Of a DNA stretch of 64,000 bases, positions 1 through 11,996 are shown in pieces. The notes under the pieces are model-generated. The model was not told the origin of the DNA. It searched no databases and saw only the letters and a program-made list of their open reading frames with translations. Each line of letters starts with the position of its first letter. Position 1 is the first letter of the stretch. The stretch spans positions 124,001 through 188,000 of the forward strand of contig JANQJF010000102.1 of NCBI GenBank assembly GCA_028281765.1, written 5' to 3'. The translations under genes and the position numbers were made by a program. Origin of the DNA: Planctomycetota bacterium (GTDB taxonomy: Bacteria > Planctomycetota > UBA1135 > UBA2386).

Positions 1-250
1 TGGCTCCATCCAGAGCATAGATCGAGACGGCGCGCAGGAGATGGACTCCTCGGGTCAGCGAATCGTTGAGCTGCTTCATCAGCCGCTGATCCAGCTCGCT
101 CTCGGCCTGACGCGACCGCGAGTCGACGAACGCGACGACGGCGCCGAGCACGTTGTTGAAGTCGTGCACGATACCCGCCGCGAATTTCCCGACCCCCTGA
201 AGACGCCGGAGACGCGCGACTTCGTCGCGGACCGTTTCGTTCTCAGTCAC
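1..250 (-). CDS. sensor histidine kinase, N-terminal fragment (runs off the window)
   Basis: Only the first 83 codons are inside the window. The GTG start at 250 opens a charged helix followed by IVHDFNN near residue 29. This is the phospho-acceptor H-box seen in hybrid and NtrB-like histidine kinases (HisKA dimerisation helix). The next stretch, rich in L, R and E, fits the second HisKA helix. The ATPase domain would lie beyond the left edge. No sensor domain or membrane segment precedes the H-box, so it is either a soluble kinase or the start was placed too late. It begins 20 bases after the stop of the aspartic-protease-like lipoprotein on the same strand, so the two are probably co-transcribed. 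The H-box is seen directly; the partner regulator is not visible. Confidence 0.7.
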   Translation of the reverse strand, partial: MTENETVRDEVARLRRLQGVGKFAAGIVHDFNNVLGAVVAFVDSRSRQAESELDQRLMKQLNDSLTRGVHLLRAVSIYALDGA

Positions 251-270
251 AGCGAAACCATAGCAGTCCG

Positions 271-1542
271 TCACAGACCTTCGAGCAGAAGCCGGCCGCG
301 ATCGAAAGTAGTTCGACAGCGCGTGACCAGGTCGGCCCCGAGGACTCCGTGGATCGGAAAGAGCCCGGATCCCGAGCGCCCGACGACGGCCAGGCCGACT
401 CCGTCGAAGCGCACCGCCGACACGATCATCGCGAGCCCCGCCACTTCGCGTACGGAAGTGACCGAGCCACCCGGCGTTCGCACGCGTCGGAACGAAACCT
501 GGGCGCGCTGCGACGCACCCGGGAGTGCGGCCAGCCCTTCCTCGGTCAGACTCGAGTGGCTCGCGCCGGTATCGAGCACGAACCACAGGCGGCGGCCTTC
601 GACGAGCACGGGCACCAGACAGCAGCCGTCGTAGTAGACACAGTCGACGGTCCGTGGCTCGTCCAGGCCACGCGGCAACTCGAACAGCACCGAGCGACGC
701 GACGGGTCGAACGTGACTCGGAAGCGCGCGAGGATGTCGAGACCGACCAGCGCTCGCGGTGCGTTGGGCGGGCCACCGAACGGATCGCGGAGAGCGAGCG
801 CGTCGTCCTCGAGAACGAGCACGGGGTTGGCGTCCAGCTGGACGTTTCCGAGCGAGAACGAGTCCAAGAGACCGATCCACACGCGGATCTCCCGCCCGGT
901 CCCATCGCGCGCCACTCCCGCGGGCCGCACGTGCGCAACCCCGAGCTCGTCGGCCATCGACTTCGTCAACGCCGTGAACGACGCGCCGGTATCGAGCGCG
1001 AACGGTCGCTGCCGTTCACCGATCGTGCAGAGCAACTTCGGGAGCGCGTCGTCGAGAAGCGGCAGCTCCGCGACGAGTTCGTTCGGTTCGATGCGTGAGT
1101 ACGGCAGCTCCTTCGCAAGCTCGACCAGCGCCTGTCGGCGCTCCCCGTGGGCACCCGTCGCTCCCGCGTTCAAGAACGCCACGCTGTCCGCGTACGAACC
1201 CGACCGAAACAGCATGTCTCCGATCCGGCCGAGCAGCTCCGAGTAGCCGTCGTCCTCGGTCTTGATCGAGTCACGGATCTGCCCGAGATACGCGAGCGAG
1301 CGAACGTCGCGCCAACGCATGTGCGCGAGCAGCGCGTTCCACGTCAGCAAGCCGACGTTGTCCGGATAGCGCGCCAACGCTCTGCCACCCGCGTCGACCG
1401 CTCGATCGATGTCTCCGGCGAACAGCGCGACGCGGATCGTACGCGCGAAGAACGCCGGCGTCTCGCGCTCGAACTGCCCGCTGCCGCCAAAGCACCCGAT
1501 CAACGCGAGCGGCGCGATCAGGATCAACTTGCGGCGGGACAT
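271..1542 (-). CDS. lipoprotein with two retropepsin-like aspartyl protease domains
   Basis: 423 residues. A signal peptide ends in a lipobox with Cys17 (ALIGC), so the protein is probably a lipoprotein. Residues about 25-150 are helical and TPR-like. Two aspartyl protease motifs follow, LDTGAS at Asp184 and LDTGAS at Asp324. Each has a later hydrophobic-hydrophobic-Gly segment (ALVGLD near 264-269; GVLGAD near the C-terminus), as in the retropepsin/gag-asp protease family. Retropepsins need two DTG motifs to form an active site, so the tandem could be a one-chain pseudo-dimer. A purine-rich AGGTGAGGT lies directly before the ATG. The substrate is unknown. It follows the 904-residue lipoprotein by 27 bases and probably shares its transcript. 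Confidence 0.75.
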   Translation of the reverse strand: MSRRKLILIAPLALIGCFGGSGQFERETPAFFARTIRVALFAGDIDRAVDAGGRALARYPDNVGLLTWNALLAHMRWRDVRSLAYLGQIRDSIKTEDDGYSELLGRIGDMLFRSGSYADSVAFLNAGATGAHGERRQALVELAKELPYSRIEPNELVAELPLLDDALPKLLCTIGERQRPFALDTGASFTALTKSMADELGVAHVRPAGVARDGTGREIRVWIGLLDSFSLGNVQLDANPVLVLEDDALALRDPFGGPPNAPRALVGLDILARFRVTFDPSRRSVLFELPRGLDEPRTVDCVYYDGCCLVPVLVEGRRLWFVLDTGASHSSLTEEGLAALPGASQRAQVSFRRVRTPGGSVTSVREVAGLAMIVSAVRFDGVGLAVVGRSGSGLFPIHGVLGADLVTRCRTTFDRGRLLLEGL

Positions 1543-1569
1543 ACCTCACCTATCGGCACTCGGCCGGTG

Positions 1570-4284
1570 CTACTGCAAGAACACGTCGAACTCGACGGTC
1601 GAAATGGCATTCACGTTGCGCTCGGCGAGACCGAGCCCGAACCAGCGGGCGACGATCCGGTCGTAGGGATTGTCCAGTTCGGTCAGCAGGCCGCTCTCGA
1701 TGCGTGCGGCCGTCAAGCTCAGCCGGAATCGGCCGGTCGCCAGAGGTGTCACCGCAGGCTCCGGCAGCCCTCGGAAGGTGTATACGGTGTCCTCGGGCGG
1801 CACGACGACGGTCCAGTCGTTGAGGGAGTTCGCGCCTTCTTGGCGCAGCCTCAAGACTCCGTAGGCGGAGCCCGGCGGCAGCGAAAAGTTGACCGTGAAC
1901 GTGCTGGCCGCGACGGGATCGTTCGCCTGCGGGGCCGTGATCGTCGGAACCGGATGCAGCGTAACCGCCTGTGCGGAGTTCCGATCGACCGTGACGAGAG
2001 ACCGCTGCGTTCGCGTGACGTCGCCCACCTCGGCCCGGCCACCGAAACCGAGCAGCTGCCTCGCGTCGGCAAGGTCGCCTTCGAACGCTGGCAGCGTGAA
2101 CGTCACGTTGGTGCCATCGATCGTGTGGTTGCCGGCGATGTCGCGCGCGACGTCGATCACGCGTCCGTCGTTGAACTCCACGGCGTGGTCGAACTGGAGC
2201 GTCGCGAGCGGGATCGCGCCGTCCAGGCCCTGCAGCGCGGACGACACCGTGAAGGGGGTCGCGGCGGGGACGCCGGCGCCGAGATCGATGCCGGTCCGGG
2301 TGCCCGCGCCGAGACGGAGGTCGGGCCGCAGCCAGACCTGCTCGATCCGATACGAACCGCCAAGTCCCGAGTTGGAGCCCGCGGTCGCCGCCAAGTTGCC
2401 GATCCCGGCCGGCACGCCTACCAGGAACGTCGTGCCGCCGGTCTGCGCAGGATCGATCGGGCGCGGCATCGAGTCGAGCAGCGCCTGGCCGTCGAATACT
2501 TCGTCCAACCACACTTCGCGATCGAGCAGGCACGTGCTGCGCACGCGCCGCGCCGCGAACGCAGCGCCGAATGTGCCGGTGGCGTAGCCGAATCGTTCGA
2601 AGCTGCCGAGCGGCTGTCGTCGCGCGCGTTCGAGCGGAAGCTCGACGCGGTTGGACTGCGCACGTCGAATCGAGAACGCGCTGACGACACGACGACCGTC
2701 AGAGGAGCTCTCGAAAGACGCGGTCGCAGCGCCGTCCAGATCACCGAAGTCGGAGCGAATGACCCCTCCGAAACGAATCGTGTCTACGAACTCGTCGACC
2801 TGGTCGGACCGCGTGCGCACGATCGCCGCGTCGTCGATGCGGCCGCCTCCGACACTGTCGATCACGAAGACGATCGGATCGCCGCCGAAGTTCTCCATCC
2901 ACTGCTGCTCTTGGAAGAACCAGCGGCCGTCGAACGTGTTGACTCCGGGCGTCATGAAGAACACGCCCTCCGCGGACAACACCCTCTCTCGATCCCGCGG
3001 ATCGAGACGGGTCAGCAGGAAACCGACGCGTGATCCGTTCTCGAGGTCCGGAAACTCGAACTCACCCTCGGCGTTGGCGAACCCCTGATCGGTTGCGAGC
3101 CCCGAGACCGTGCTGACTCGCACGACGCGCCGCGGGTCGCGGCGCCCGCGATTCACGAGCAATCCACGCAGGCGCGTCACCGACTCCGTATCCATCGTGA
3201 TGTCGCCGAGGTCCTGCGTGCCCGGGACGAGCGTCACGGCGCTCGTCACGCGCACGGGACGCAGATCGCGCCCCCCGTGGAACACGACGTTGACCGTCAG
3301 CGGCGCACCCTGCGCATCGACGGCCGCAGTCGCGGGCAGCGTGTATCGCCCCCCGCCATCCGTAACCGCCCACGCCTGCGGCGCCCGCACGAGAACACCA
3401 CCGATCGGCTCACCCTCAGGGTCGAGCACGCGCCCGCTCAGCACCGTCTCCGCAGTCGCCGTGGCCACGAAGCAGTAGAGCCCGGAGACCGTGACGCCAC
3501 CGGCGGACACGATCCGCGCACCCGCGCCATCGGTCACGGCATCCGCAGCCTTGGTCCATTCGCCGGTGGACGCGTCCAGTCGGAACATCTCGGCTCCCGT
3601 GCTCGCCGGGAGGTTCAGGTCGTTCGGGATCGACAACACCGCACCGGGCGACGACGTGAACGCCAGCGGATCCACCAGGATGCCGCGGCTCACTAGGCGC
3701 GTGCCGGATCCGACGGGTGCGACTCGACCCGGCAACTGTTCGACAGCCAGCCGGCCCGTGCGGATCGTGCTGACCGAAGACGATCCGAACCCGATCACCG
3801 AGCCGGCAGCCGCGGTGAGGATCGCACCCGAGTTCGCGTCGTCATTGTGCGTCGAACCCGCCTGCACCCCGGCGTTCAACACGGTCTGCACGCTTGTCGA
3901 CAAGTCGGGCACGTAGACGACGAACGGCACCTCGTCTTCGCCCGACGTGTCCACGGCGAACGTGTAGCCGGCGAGCAAGTCCCCCGACGTCGCGCTCGCG
4001 TTCGACGCGTCGATCGTGATCCTTCGCACGCCACCGGGGTCGACCCGCAGGTCGGCTCGCCCGGACCGCCGGGTCGTTCCAGCCTCGGTGATGCCGTCGA
4101 TCGTCACCGTCGCGCTCGAAACGCCCCGCGGCGCGGAATCCGCATCGTCGGTTCGTCGAACCAGAACCCGATAGGACGACTCCGACAGCTCCGCGACCTC
4201 CGGACCGATGTCGCTACCACTGCCGGTGCAGCCGACAGCGATCGCCAAGCACGACAACGCGCTAAACCAATACACAACACTCAT
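1570..4284 (-). CDS. large lipoprotein with a carboxypeptidase-regulatory-like domain
   Basis: 904 residues. The signal peptide carries a lipobox-like AVGC with Cys19, followed by a Gly/Ser-rich linker, so it is likely anchored outside the cytoplasm. Residues about 281-365 read as a carboxypeptidase-regulatory-like (transthyretin-like) beta domain: SGRVLDPEGEPIGGVLV, then a TDGGGRYTLP turn. The rest is beta-rich with no catalytic motif that I recognise. The start ATG overlaps the stop of the upstream M28 peptidase by four bases, which implies translational coupling. An adhesion, scaffold or matrix-binding role is possible, but the function is unknown. Confidence 0.6.
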   Translation of the reverse strand: MSVVYWFSALSCLAIAVGCTGSGSDIGPEVAELSESSYRVLVRRTDDADSAPRGVSSATVTIDGITEAGTTRRSGRADLRVDPGGVRRITIDASNASATSGDLLAGYTFAVDTSGEDEVPFVVYVPDLSTSVQTVLNAGVQAGSTHNDDANSGAILTAAAGSVIGFGSSSVSTIRTGRLAVEQLPGRVAPVGSGTRLVSRGILVDPLAFTSSPGAVLSIPNDLNLPASTGAEMFRLDASTGEWTKAADAVTDGAGARIVSAGGVTVSGLYCFVATATAETVLSGRVLDPEGEPIGGVLVRAPQAWAVTDGGGRYTLPATAAVDAQGAPLTVNVVFHGGRDLRPVRVTSAVTLVPGTQDLGDITMDTESVTRLRGLLVNRGRRDPRRVVRVSTVSGLATDQGFANAEGEFEFPDLENGSRVGFLLTRLDPRDRERVLSAEGVFFMTPGVNTFDGRWFFQEQQWMENFGGDPIVFVIDSVGGGRIDDAAIVRTRSDQVDEFVDTIRFGGVIRSDFGDLDGAATASFESSSDGRRVVSAFSIRRAQSNRVELPLERARRQPLGSFERFGYATGTFGAAFAARRVRSTCLLDREVWLDEVFDGQALLDSMPRPIDPAQTGGTTFLVGVPAGIGNLAATAGSNSGLGGSYRIEQVWLRPDLRLGAGTRTGIDLGAGVPAATPFTVSSALQGLDGAIPLATLQFDHAVEFNDGRVIDVARDIAGNHTIDGTNVTFTLPAFEGDLADARQLLGFGGRAEVGDVTRTQRSLVTVDRNSAQAVTLHPVPTITAPQANDPVAASTFTVNFSLPPGSAYGVLRLRQEGANSLNDWTVVVPPEDTVYTFRGLPEPAVTPLATGRFRLSLTAARIESGLLTELDNPYDRIVARWFGLGLAERNVNAISTVEFDVFLQ

Positions 4285-5612
4285 CGACCGCGCCCCCCGC
4301 GTTCGGGCCGCAGCGCGAACGCGTCAGGCTCCGGCGGCGTTCGTACGCGGCTCCGGCTGCCGTCGGCCGCGACGGCGCGCAGCCCGACGACGACGTCGTC
4401 CAAGCACACCCCGATCAACGTCGTCTTCGACACCCCGCCTCGCGTTTCGACGTCATCGGCAGCGAGAAGCTTGGCGTGCTCCCAATCCGGAGCGGTCGTG
4501 TCGCGCCACACGACCTCGTATGCCGGAGCGTCGCCGGACTGCCACTGGAGAATCGTGTCGTAACTCTGCGACGCGCCACGCGCGCGTACGCGACCGGGAC
4601 ACCGTGGCGCGGACGCGAGCTCCGCGAGCAGCGACACGTTGAGTTGTGCGACGCGCGCGAGATAGCGGAAGTCCATGAAGTCGGGCAAATCCGCGTACGG
4701 CTTGCCATCGCGCTCCGTCACGTTTTGGTGCTGGCGCGAATAGTCTTCGCGCGGCTCGGTCAACCGGATCGCCGGAACGCCGCGCGACGCGAACGGCCGA
4801 TGGTCGCCACCGCGGCCGTACCGGTCGCCGCGGAACACGAGGCGCGCGCGGAGTCCGTCGACGTGGCGCCCCGCGCGCGTCGCGGCGCGGGCGAAGCTTC
4901 GGCCCACCGAGTCGTTGCCACGGGCCGAGTAGCTGAAGCAGCGAAGGTAGTCGTCACGCCGCACGCCGTCCATCCCGAGCGTGTTGCCGACGATGTCGTT
5001 CGTGATCATGCCGTCGATCAACACGTCGGATTCGGCGAGCGTCTCGGCGTGCGCATCGGATCCGAGCAATCCCTGCTCTTCGCCGTCGTAGCAGACGAAC
5101 ACGATCGTCGCCGCAAACTCGGTCGAAGCAAGCACGCGGCATACTTCGACGGCGACCGCCGTGCCCGACCCGTCGTCGTTCGCACCGGGCGCGTCTCCGA
5201 CGCCATCGGCGCCGCGGCCGTTGCGGGAGTCGTAGTGGCCACCGACGACGTAGACGCGATCGGGATCGCTCGTGCCGCGCAGCGTCGCGACGATGTTCAC
5301 GAGCGGCAGCGAATTGCGGCGCAGGCGACGCGCCGGCACGGATGCCTCATGACGCGTCACGGTCATGCGGCCGCCCGTCGTATCCGCGATCGCGCGCATT
5401 TGCGCCTCGAGGTAGTTCCGAGCCGCGCCGGTGCCGCGCTTCGGATCTTCGGTCGGCGACAAGACGTGCCGCGTCCCGAAGCCCGCGAGATCGCGCACGG
5501 TCTGCTCGAGCTTGGCCGCGTCGACCTTCGCCACGAGTCCGGCGATCTTCGCGTCGATCGGGTCGTCGGACTGCGGCGCGACGACCGCGGCGAGAAGGAG
5601 TGCGGTGATCAC
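4281..5612 (-). CDS. secreted M28 family metallopeptidase with C-terminal Fn3-like domain
   Basis: 443 residues. A short hydrophobic N-terminus (residues 2-12) looks like a signal peptide. The M28 aminopeptidase fold is shown by the zinc-ligand series: GGHYDSR (His126, Asp128), GANDDGSG (Asp146) and YDGEEQGL (Glu178 and Glu179 as base and ligand). Later His-containing segments such as GDHRPF complete the site. Residues about 335-425 resemble a fibronectin type III-like beta domain (YEVVWRDT), common at the end of secreted hydrolases. The gene overlaps gpmI upstream and the large lipoprotein downstream by four bases each. It probably releases amino acids from peptides outside the cytoplasm; the exact substrate is not predictable. 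Confidence 0.85.
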   Translation of the reverse strand: MITALLLAAVVAPQSDDPIDAKIAGLVAKVDAAKLEQTVRDLAGFGTRHVLSPTEDPKRGTGAARNYLEAQMRAIADTTGGRMTVTRHEASVPARRLRRNSLPLVNIVATLRGTSDPDRVYVVGGHYDSRNGRGADGVGDAPGANDDGSGTAVAVEVCRVLASTEFAATIVFVCYDGEEQGLLGSDAHAETLAESDVLIDGMITNDIVGNTLGMDGVRRDDYLRCFSYSARGNDSVGRSFARAATRAGRHVDGLRARLVFRGDRYGRGGDHRPFASRGVPAIRLTEPREDYSRQHQNVTERDGKPYADLPDFMDFRYLARVAQLNVSLLAELASAPRCPGRVRARGASQSYDTILQWQSGDAPAYEVVWRDTTAPDWEHAKLLAADDVETRGGVSKTTLIGVCLDDVVVGLRAVAADGSRSRVRTPPEPDAFALRPERGGRGR

Positions 5613-7144
5613 AGCAGGTTGACGCCTTCCATGTCCTTGCCACGCTCCAGTCCGAGCAGCGGAAGCAGCGTAGTCGCGATGTCACACAGCCGGCCCTCGG
5701 GCTTCATCGTGCAGTTGTGCATGTCCGGTCCCGCAAGCAAGAACGGCACGGGATTGGTCGTGTGCGCCGTGTGCGGCTCTCCGGTCTCCGGATCCCGCAT
5801 CATCTCGCAGTTGCCGTGGTCGGCGGTGATTCCGATGTGGCCACCGAGGTCGACTACCGCCGGCACGACGCGCGCCAGGCACTGGTCGATGGTCTGCACC
5901 GCGGCGATCGACGCCGGGATATGCCCGGTGTGTCCGACCATGTCCGGGTTCGCGTAGTTGAGGATCACGACGTCCGGCCGATCGTCCGCGGCGAGCTGCT
6001 CGAGCAACCGATCCGTGACCTCGGGAGCCGACATCGCCGGCTGCATGTCGTACGTCTGCACCTTCGGACTCGGCACGAGGATCCGCGTCTCGCCGGGCAA
6101 CTCGGCCTCGTCGCCGCCGGAGAAGAAGAACGTGACGTGCGCGTACTTCTCGGTCTCCGCGATGCGCAGCTGGCGCAGCCCGGCCTGACTCACGATCTCG
6201 GGGAAGATCCCCTTGAGATACTGCGGCGCGAACGCCACCGGGCACGGGAAGTCCTCGCGGTAGCGGGTCATCGTCACGAACGCGACGTCCGGGCGCGTCG
6301 CGCGCTCGAAGCCGTCGAACTCCGGCGTCACGAACGCGTCTGTCAACTCGCGCGCACGGTCGGTCCGGAAGTTGAAGAAGATCACCGCGTCCCCGTCCCG
6401 CACGCGGTCCCGAGCAGGGTCGCCGATCGCGATCGGCTGGACGAACTCGTCGGTCTCGCCCCGCTCGTACGACGCGTTCACGGCGGCGGCCGGTGTCGGC
6501 GCGGAATCGAGTTCGGGCGCACCGGTGAGCGCCCGATACGCACGCTCGACGCGGTCCCAGCGCTTGTCGCGATCCATCGCGAAGAAGCGGCCACAGACCG
6601 TGCCGACGCGACCCGTGCCGCGATCCGCGCACAGCGCTTCCACGTCCGCGAGGTACTTGAGAGCCGACTTCGGCGGCGTGTCCCGGCCGTCCAAGAACGC
6701 GTGGATGACGACGCGATCGCCATCGAGACCATGCTTCTTCGCCAGGTCGATCAGTGCGGTGAGGTGTTTGTCCGAACTGTGCACTCCGCCGTCGCTGACG
6801 AGCCCGAACAGATGGAGCTTGCCACCGGTCCGGATCGCGTGACGCGCCGCACCGACCAGCGCTTCGTTCTCGAAGAACGCGCCTTGATCGATCGCACGAT
6901 CGATCCGCGAGATCTCTTGCCACACGATCCGCCCGGCACCGATGTTCAGGTGACCGACTTCGGAGTTACCCATCAACCCGCACGGCAAACCGACGTCCTC
7001 GCCACTGCAGTCGAGCAGGGACATCGGATACCGCGCGCGCAGATCATTCCAGAATTTGGGCTCCGCGCTGGTGATCGCGTTGTCCGGACCGGCCGGCGCT
7101 TCTCCGAAACCGTCGAGGATCGCGAGTACGACTGGACCCGTCAT
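5609..7144 (-). CDS. gpmI: 2,3-bisphosphoglycerate-independent phosphoglycerate mutase
   Basis: 511 residues, the usual length for this family. It interconverts 3- and 2-phosphoglycerate in glycolysis and gluconeogenesis using two metal ions and a phosphoserine intermediate. The N-terminus VVLAILDGFG supplies the first metal Asp, and MGNSEVGHLNIGAGR holds the catalytic serine. FLDGRDTPP and the C-terminal TADHGNCE are further family motifs. The start ATG at 7144 overlaps the stop of the cyclodeaminase-like gene as ATGA. An open frame continues upstream, but family alignment and this overlap support 7144. It is embedded in a transcript with secreted-protein genes, an unusual place for a glycolytic enzyme. 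Confidence 0.95.
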   Translation of the reverse strand: MTGPVVLAILDGFGEAPAGPDNAITSAEPKFWNDLRARYPMSLLDCSGEDVGLPCGLMGNSEVGHLNIGAGRIVWQEISRIDRAIDQGAFFENEALVGAARHAIRTGGKLHLFGLVSDGGVHSSDKHLTALIDLAKKHGLDGDRVVIHAFLDGRDTPPKSALKYLADVEALCADRGTGRVGTVCGRFFAMDRDKRWDRVERAYRALTGAPELDSAPTPAAAVNASYERGETDEFVQPIAIGDPARDRVRDGDAVIFFNFRTDRARELTDAFVTPEFDGFERATRPDVAFVTMTRYREDFPCPVAFAPQYLKGIFPEIVSQAGLRQLRIAETEKYAHVTFFFSGGDEAELPGETRILVPSPKVQTYDMQPAMSAPEVTDRLLEQLAADDRPDVVILNYANPDMVGHTGHIPASIAAVQTIDQCLARVVPAVVDLGGHIGITADHGNCEMMRDPETGEPHTAHTTNPVPFLLAGPDMHNCTMKPEGRLCDIATTLLPLLGLERGKDMEGVNLL

Positions 7145-7776
7145 CCGGCGAGCACCCGGTCGACGATCCGACGGTTGCGCGTGGCGTGCTCTGCGATCTC
7201 GTCGGACACGGCCCGCACCCGTTCGTCCGCGGCGACCGCAAGGTCGCGGTTCTTCAGGTAGGCGACGTTGATCCGCACGTTGAGCCGCGCCATCTCGGCG
7301 GCCGCATCGAGCAGCGCGGTGCCCGCACCGACATCGCTCACGATGTTGCGTCCGATCAGCTCGACGACGTCCGCGAACGCGACGAGCACGTCGCGCACGG
7401 CGCACAGCGTCTCTTCGGGCACCGCCATCGCGCCGACGAGCGCTTCTTGGATCGCTCGATCTCGGATCTCCTGCTGCTGCTTGTCCGCCTTGCCGAGCTT
7501 GTACGCGTCCGTCACTCGCTCGAACGCCGAGGCGTCCCGCTCCACCATCGGCAGCAGAATGCCGCGCTTCTCGTGCAGGACATCGAGCGCGCGGGCCAGG
7601 CGCGGCTCGGCGTCCTCGGCCGCCTGCTTCTTGCCCTGGGCGAACTGCGCGGCCATCGCTAGCAGGCCCGTCCCCATCGCGGCGGCGCATGCCGCGGCGG
7701 AGCCACCACCGGGTGTCGGCGTACGAGCCGCGAGCGACTCGACGAATTCGCGTACTGTCTGATCCACCGTGACCAT
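7141..7776 (-). CDS. cyclodeaminase/cyclohydrolase family protein (FTCD_C fold)
   Basis: 211 residues. The N-terminal TPTPGGGSAAA (residues 19-29) is the signature glycine/alanine turn of the formiminotetrahydrofolate cyclodeaminase / methenyl-THF cyclohydrolase (FchA) family. The remainder is all-helical (LPMVERDASAFERV and AEMARLNVRINVAYLK), as expected. Relatives either release ammonia from formimino-THF or hydrolyse methenyl-THF; sequence alone does not decide which. No histidine-degradation or formate-THF ligase gene is in the window. It heads a minus-strand series of four genes joined by 4-base overlaps. Confidence 0.85.
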   Translation of the reverse strand: MVTVDQTVREFVESLAARTPTPGGGSAAACAAAMGTGLLAMAAQFAQGKKQAAEDAEPRLARALDVLHEKRGILLPMVERDASAFERVTDAYKLGKADKQQQEIRDRAIQEALVGAMAVPEETLCAVRDVLVAFADVVELIGRNIVSDVGAGTALLDAAAEMARLNVRINVAYLKNRDLAVAADERVRAVSDEIAEHATRNRRIVDRVLAG

Positions 7777-7843
7777 CAGCTGAATCGATCCTCGATCTCT
7801 AGGTCTGTTGCGTCCGCGATCTCACGCCGGGATGATCCGCGGC

Positions 7844-8404
7844 ATGTCGTCTCGCGCGCTGCTATGGATTATGGCTCTGACCGCGTGCACCTCCACAGGA
7901 ACTATTCCGGCGGAGGTCACCCGGTCGCTCGAAGACCGCCAGTTCGGCGCGCCGGCACGGATCGAGATCGAGAATGGCCGCATCGTCGCCTGGGGGCTGC
8001 CGATCGCCCTCCGCGACTTGCCAGAACGCGTCGCACGCGCCGCGGACTCGATCCAGCCCGGCGGAGACCTCGTCGCGGTCCATTCGATCTGGCGTGGGGA
8101 CGAGCGAAGTTTCCAGATCGAGAAGCGCTACGACGGGGCCGAGTGGCGATCCCTCGAGCTCGCCGAAGACACCGCGGTCATCATGCGGAGCCACAGTATC
8201 CCGCTCGATGACGCCCCGGAGCCGGTCCGGCAGGCGGCCGGAGACTCGGCTCGATTCGAGTTCGTCCAGGGACGACGGCCCGACCGATACCGGGCCAGCT
8301 ACGGGACCGCGGACGCCCCCGATCGAGTCGTCGAGTTCTTCGCCGACGGCACGGTCTATCGAGAAATCCGAACCCACTCGGCGCACCTCCGCGCGGTTCG
8401 CTGA
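7844..8404 (+). CDS. small lipoprotein, unknown function
   Basis: 186 residues from the chosen ATG at 7844; an ATG at 7832 is also possible. The N-terminus has a short hydrophobic stretch with the lipobox LTAC (Cys15) followed by Ser/Thr-rich residues, so it is probably lipidated and exported. The mature part is mixed alpha/beta with a central FQIEKRYDG and a terminal VVEFFADGTVYRE. These resemble a small PepSY/beta-sheet repeat, but I cannot assign a family. It is monocistronic: both flanking genes are on the other strand. Confidence 0.55.
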   Translation: MSSRALLWIMALTACTSTGTIPAEVTRSLEDRQFGAPARIEIENGRIVAWGLPIALRDLPERVARAADSIQPGGDLVAVHSIWRGDERSFQIEKRYDGAEWRSLELAEDTAVIMRSHSIPLDDAPEPVRQAAGDSARFEFVQGRRPDRYRASYGTADAPDRVVEFFADGTVYREIRTHSAHLRAVR

Positions 8405-8407
8405 CCG

Positions 8408-11221
<2,814 letters not shown>

Positions 11222-11228
11222 CCGGCGG

Positions 11229-11234
11229 ATGGTA
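11229..11234 (-). promoter_or_regulatory. -10-like element TACCAT for a leaderless M16 transcript
   Basis: TACCAT reads on the minus strand seven bases before the ATG at 11221. It matches four of six positions of the sigma-70 -10 hexamer, including the key TA...T. Transcription starting 6-8 bases downstream would begin at the start codon. There is no Shine-Dalgarno. Same arrangement as at 33679, 39074 and 45275. Confidence 0.35.
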
Positions 11235-11276
11235 GCCAGCGACCGATTCGCGTGCAGCTCGCGTTCGGTTCGGATG

Positions 11277-11996
11277 TCAGAACTGACGCCGAACCCAGTC
11301 GATAACGGCGTCCGCCATGACCCCTTCGTGCTCGCTGAAACGGTGATCGACACCGTCGAGCGAAACCAGCTCGGGACGACCGCCCGCAGCGGCATGAATG
11401 TCGAGCGCATCCTGATACGGGACCAGCTCGTCCGCCGTACCGTGCACGAGCAGCCAGGGCACTTCGATCTGCGCGGCGAGTTCGGTCAGCGAACCGATGC
11501 GCTGCGCGTCCTCGACGAGCGCTTCGTTCCACGGACAGTGCGGCTTGTCGAGCATCGCCTGGCCGAACTCGAGATGCCCGAACACGCGCTGCATGAACTC
11601 GTGAACGTGCACCATTCCCGCGAGCGAAACGAGTCCGCGAATCCCCGGTTCGCGAGCCGCGGCCATGACGCCGACGGCGCCTCCCATCGAGTGGCCGGCA
11701 TACACCACCACACGGCCACTGGGCAGCGCATCGATGACGCTGATCAGGTCTTCGACTTCCTTGGTCGGCGTCGCGTCGGCGAACTCACCGTCGGATCCCG
11801 GGTTGCCGGCGAACGTGATCCGGACCGAATCAACACCCGCTTCGGCCAAGCGATCGCAGAGACGGGTCTGCCACGGGCGCTCTTTGTGCGAAGTCACGCC
11901 GTGACCGACGACCACGACGACATCGGAATCCCCGCCGCCGAACGTGAACGTCGAATCGATCCGCTCGTCGTGACGGTTCCGGATGTCGAGGTTCAC
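11277..11996 (-). CDS. alpha/beta hydrolase (serine hydrolase)
   Basis: 239 residues. Serine hydrolase elbow GHSMGG with Ser103. HGTADE supplies the likely acid Asp189 and GVDHRFS the His218, giving a complete triad in the usual order. An oxyanion-type GHGVTSHKERPW lies near residue 31. No signal peptide, so probably cytoplasmic. Most like the small alpha/beta hydrolases of the dienelactone/esterase type. The ATG overlaps the stop of the metallophosphoesterase gene by four bases, so the two are made together. Substrate not predictable. Confidence 0.8.
   Translation of the reverse strand: MNLDIRNRHDERIDSTFTFGGGDSDVVVVVGHGVTSHKERPWQTRLCDRLAEAGVDSVRITFAGNPGSDGEFADATPTKEVEDLISVIDALPSGRVVVYAGHSMGGAVGVMAAAREPGIRGLVSLAGMVHVHEFMQRVFGHLEFGQAMLDKPHCPWNEALVEDAQRIGSLTELAAQIEVPWLLVHGTADELVPYQDALDIHAAAGGRPELVSLDGVDHRFSEHEGVMADAVIDWVRRQF

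Noticed and set aside
1147..3033. Long open frame on the plus strand opposite the 904-residue lipoprotein
   Set aside because: Arg/Asp-rich with no domain, no signal peptide; the opposite-strand frame has a signal peptide and recognisable domains. Typical antisense shadow in high-GC DNA.
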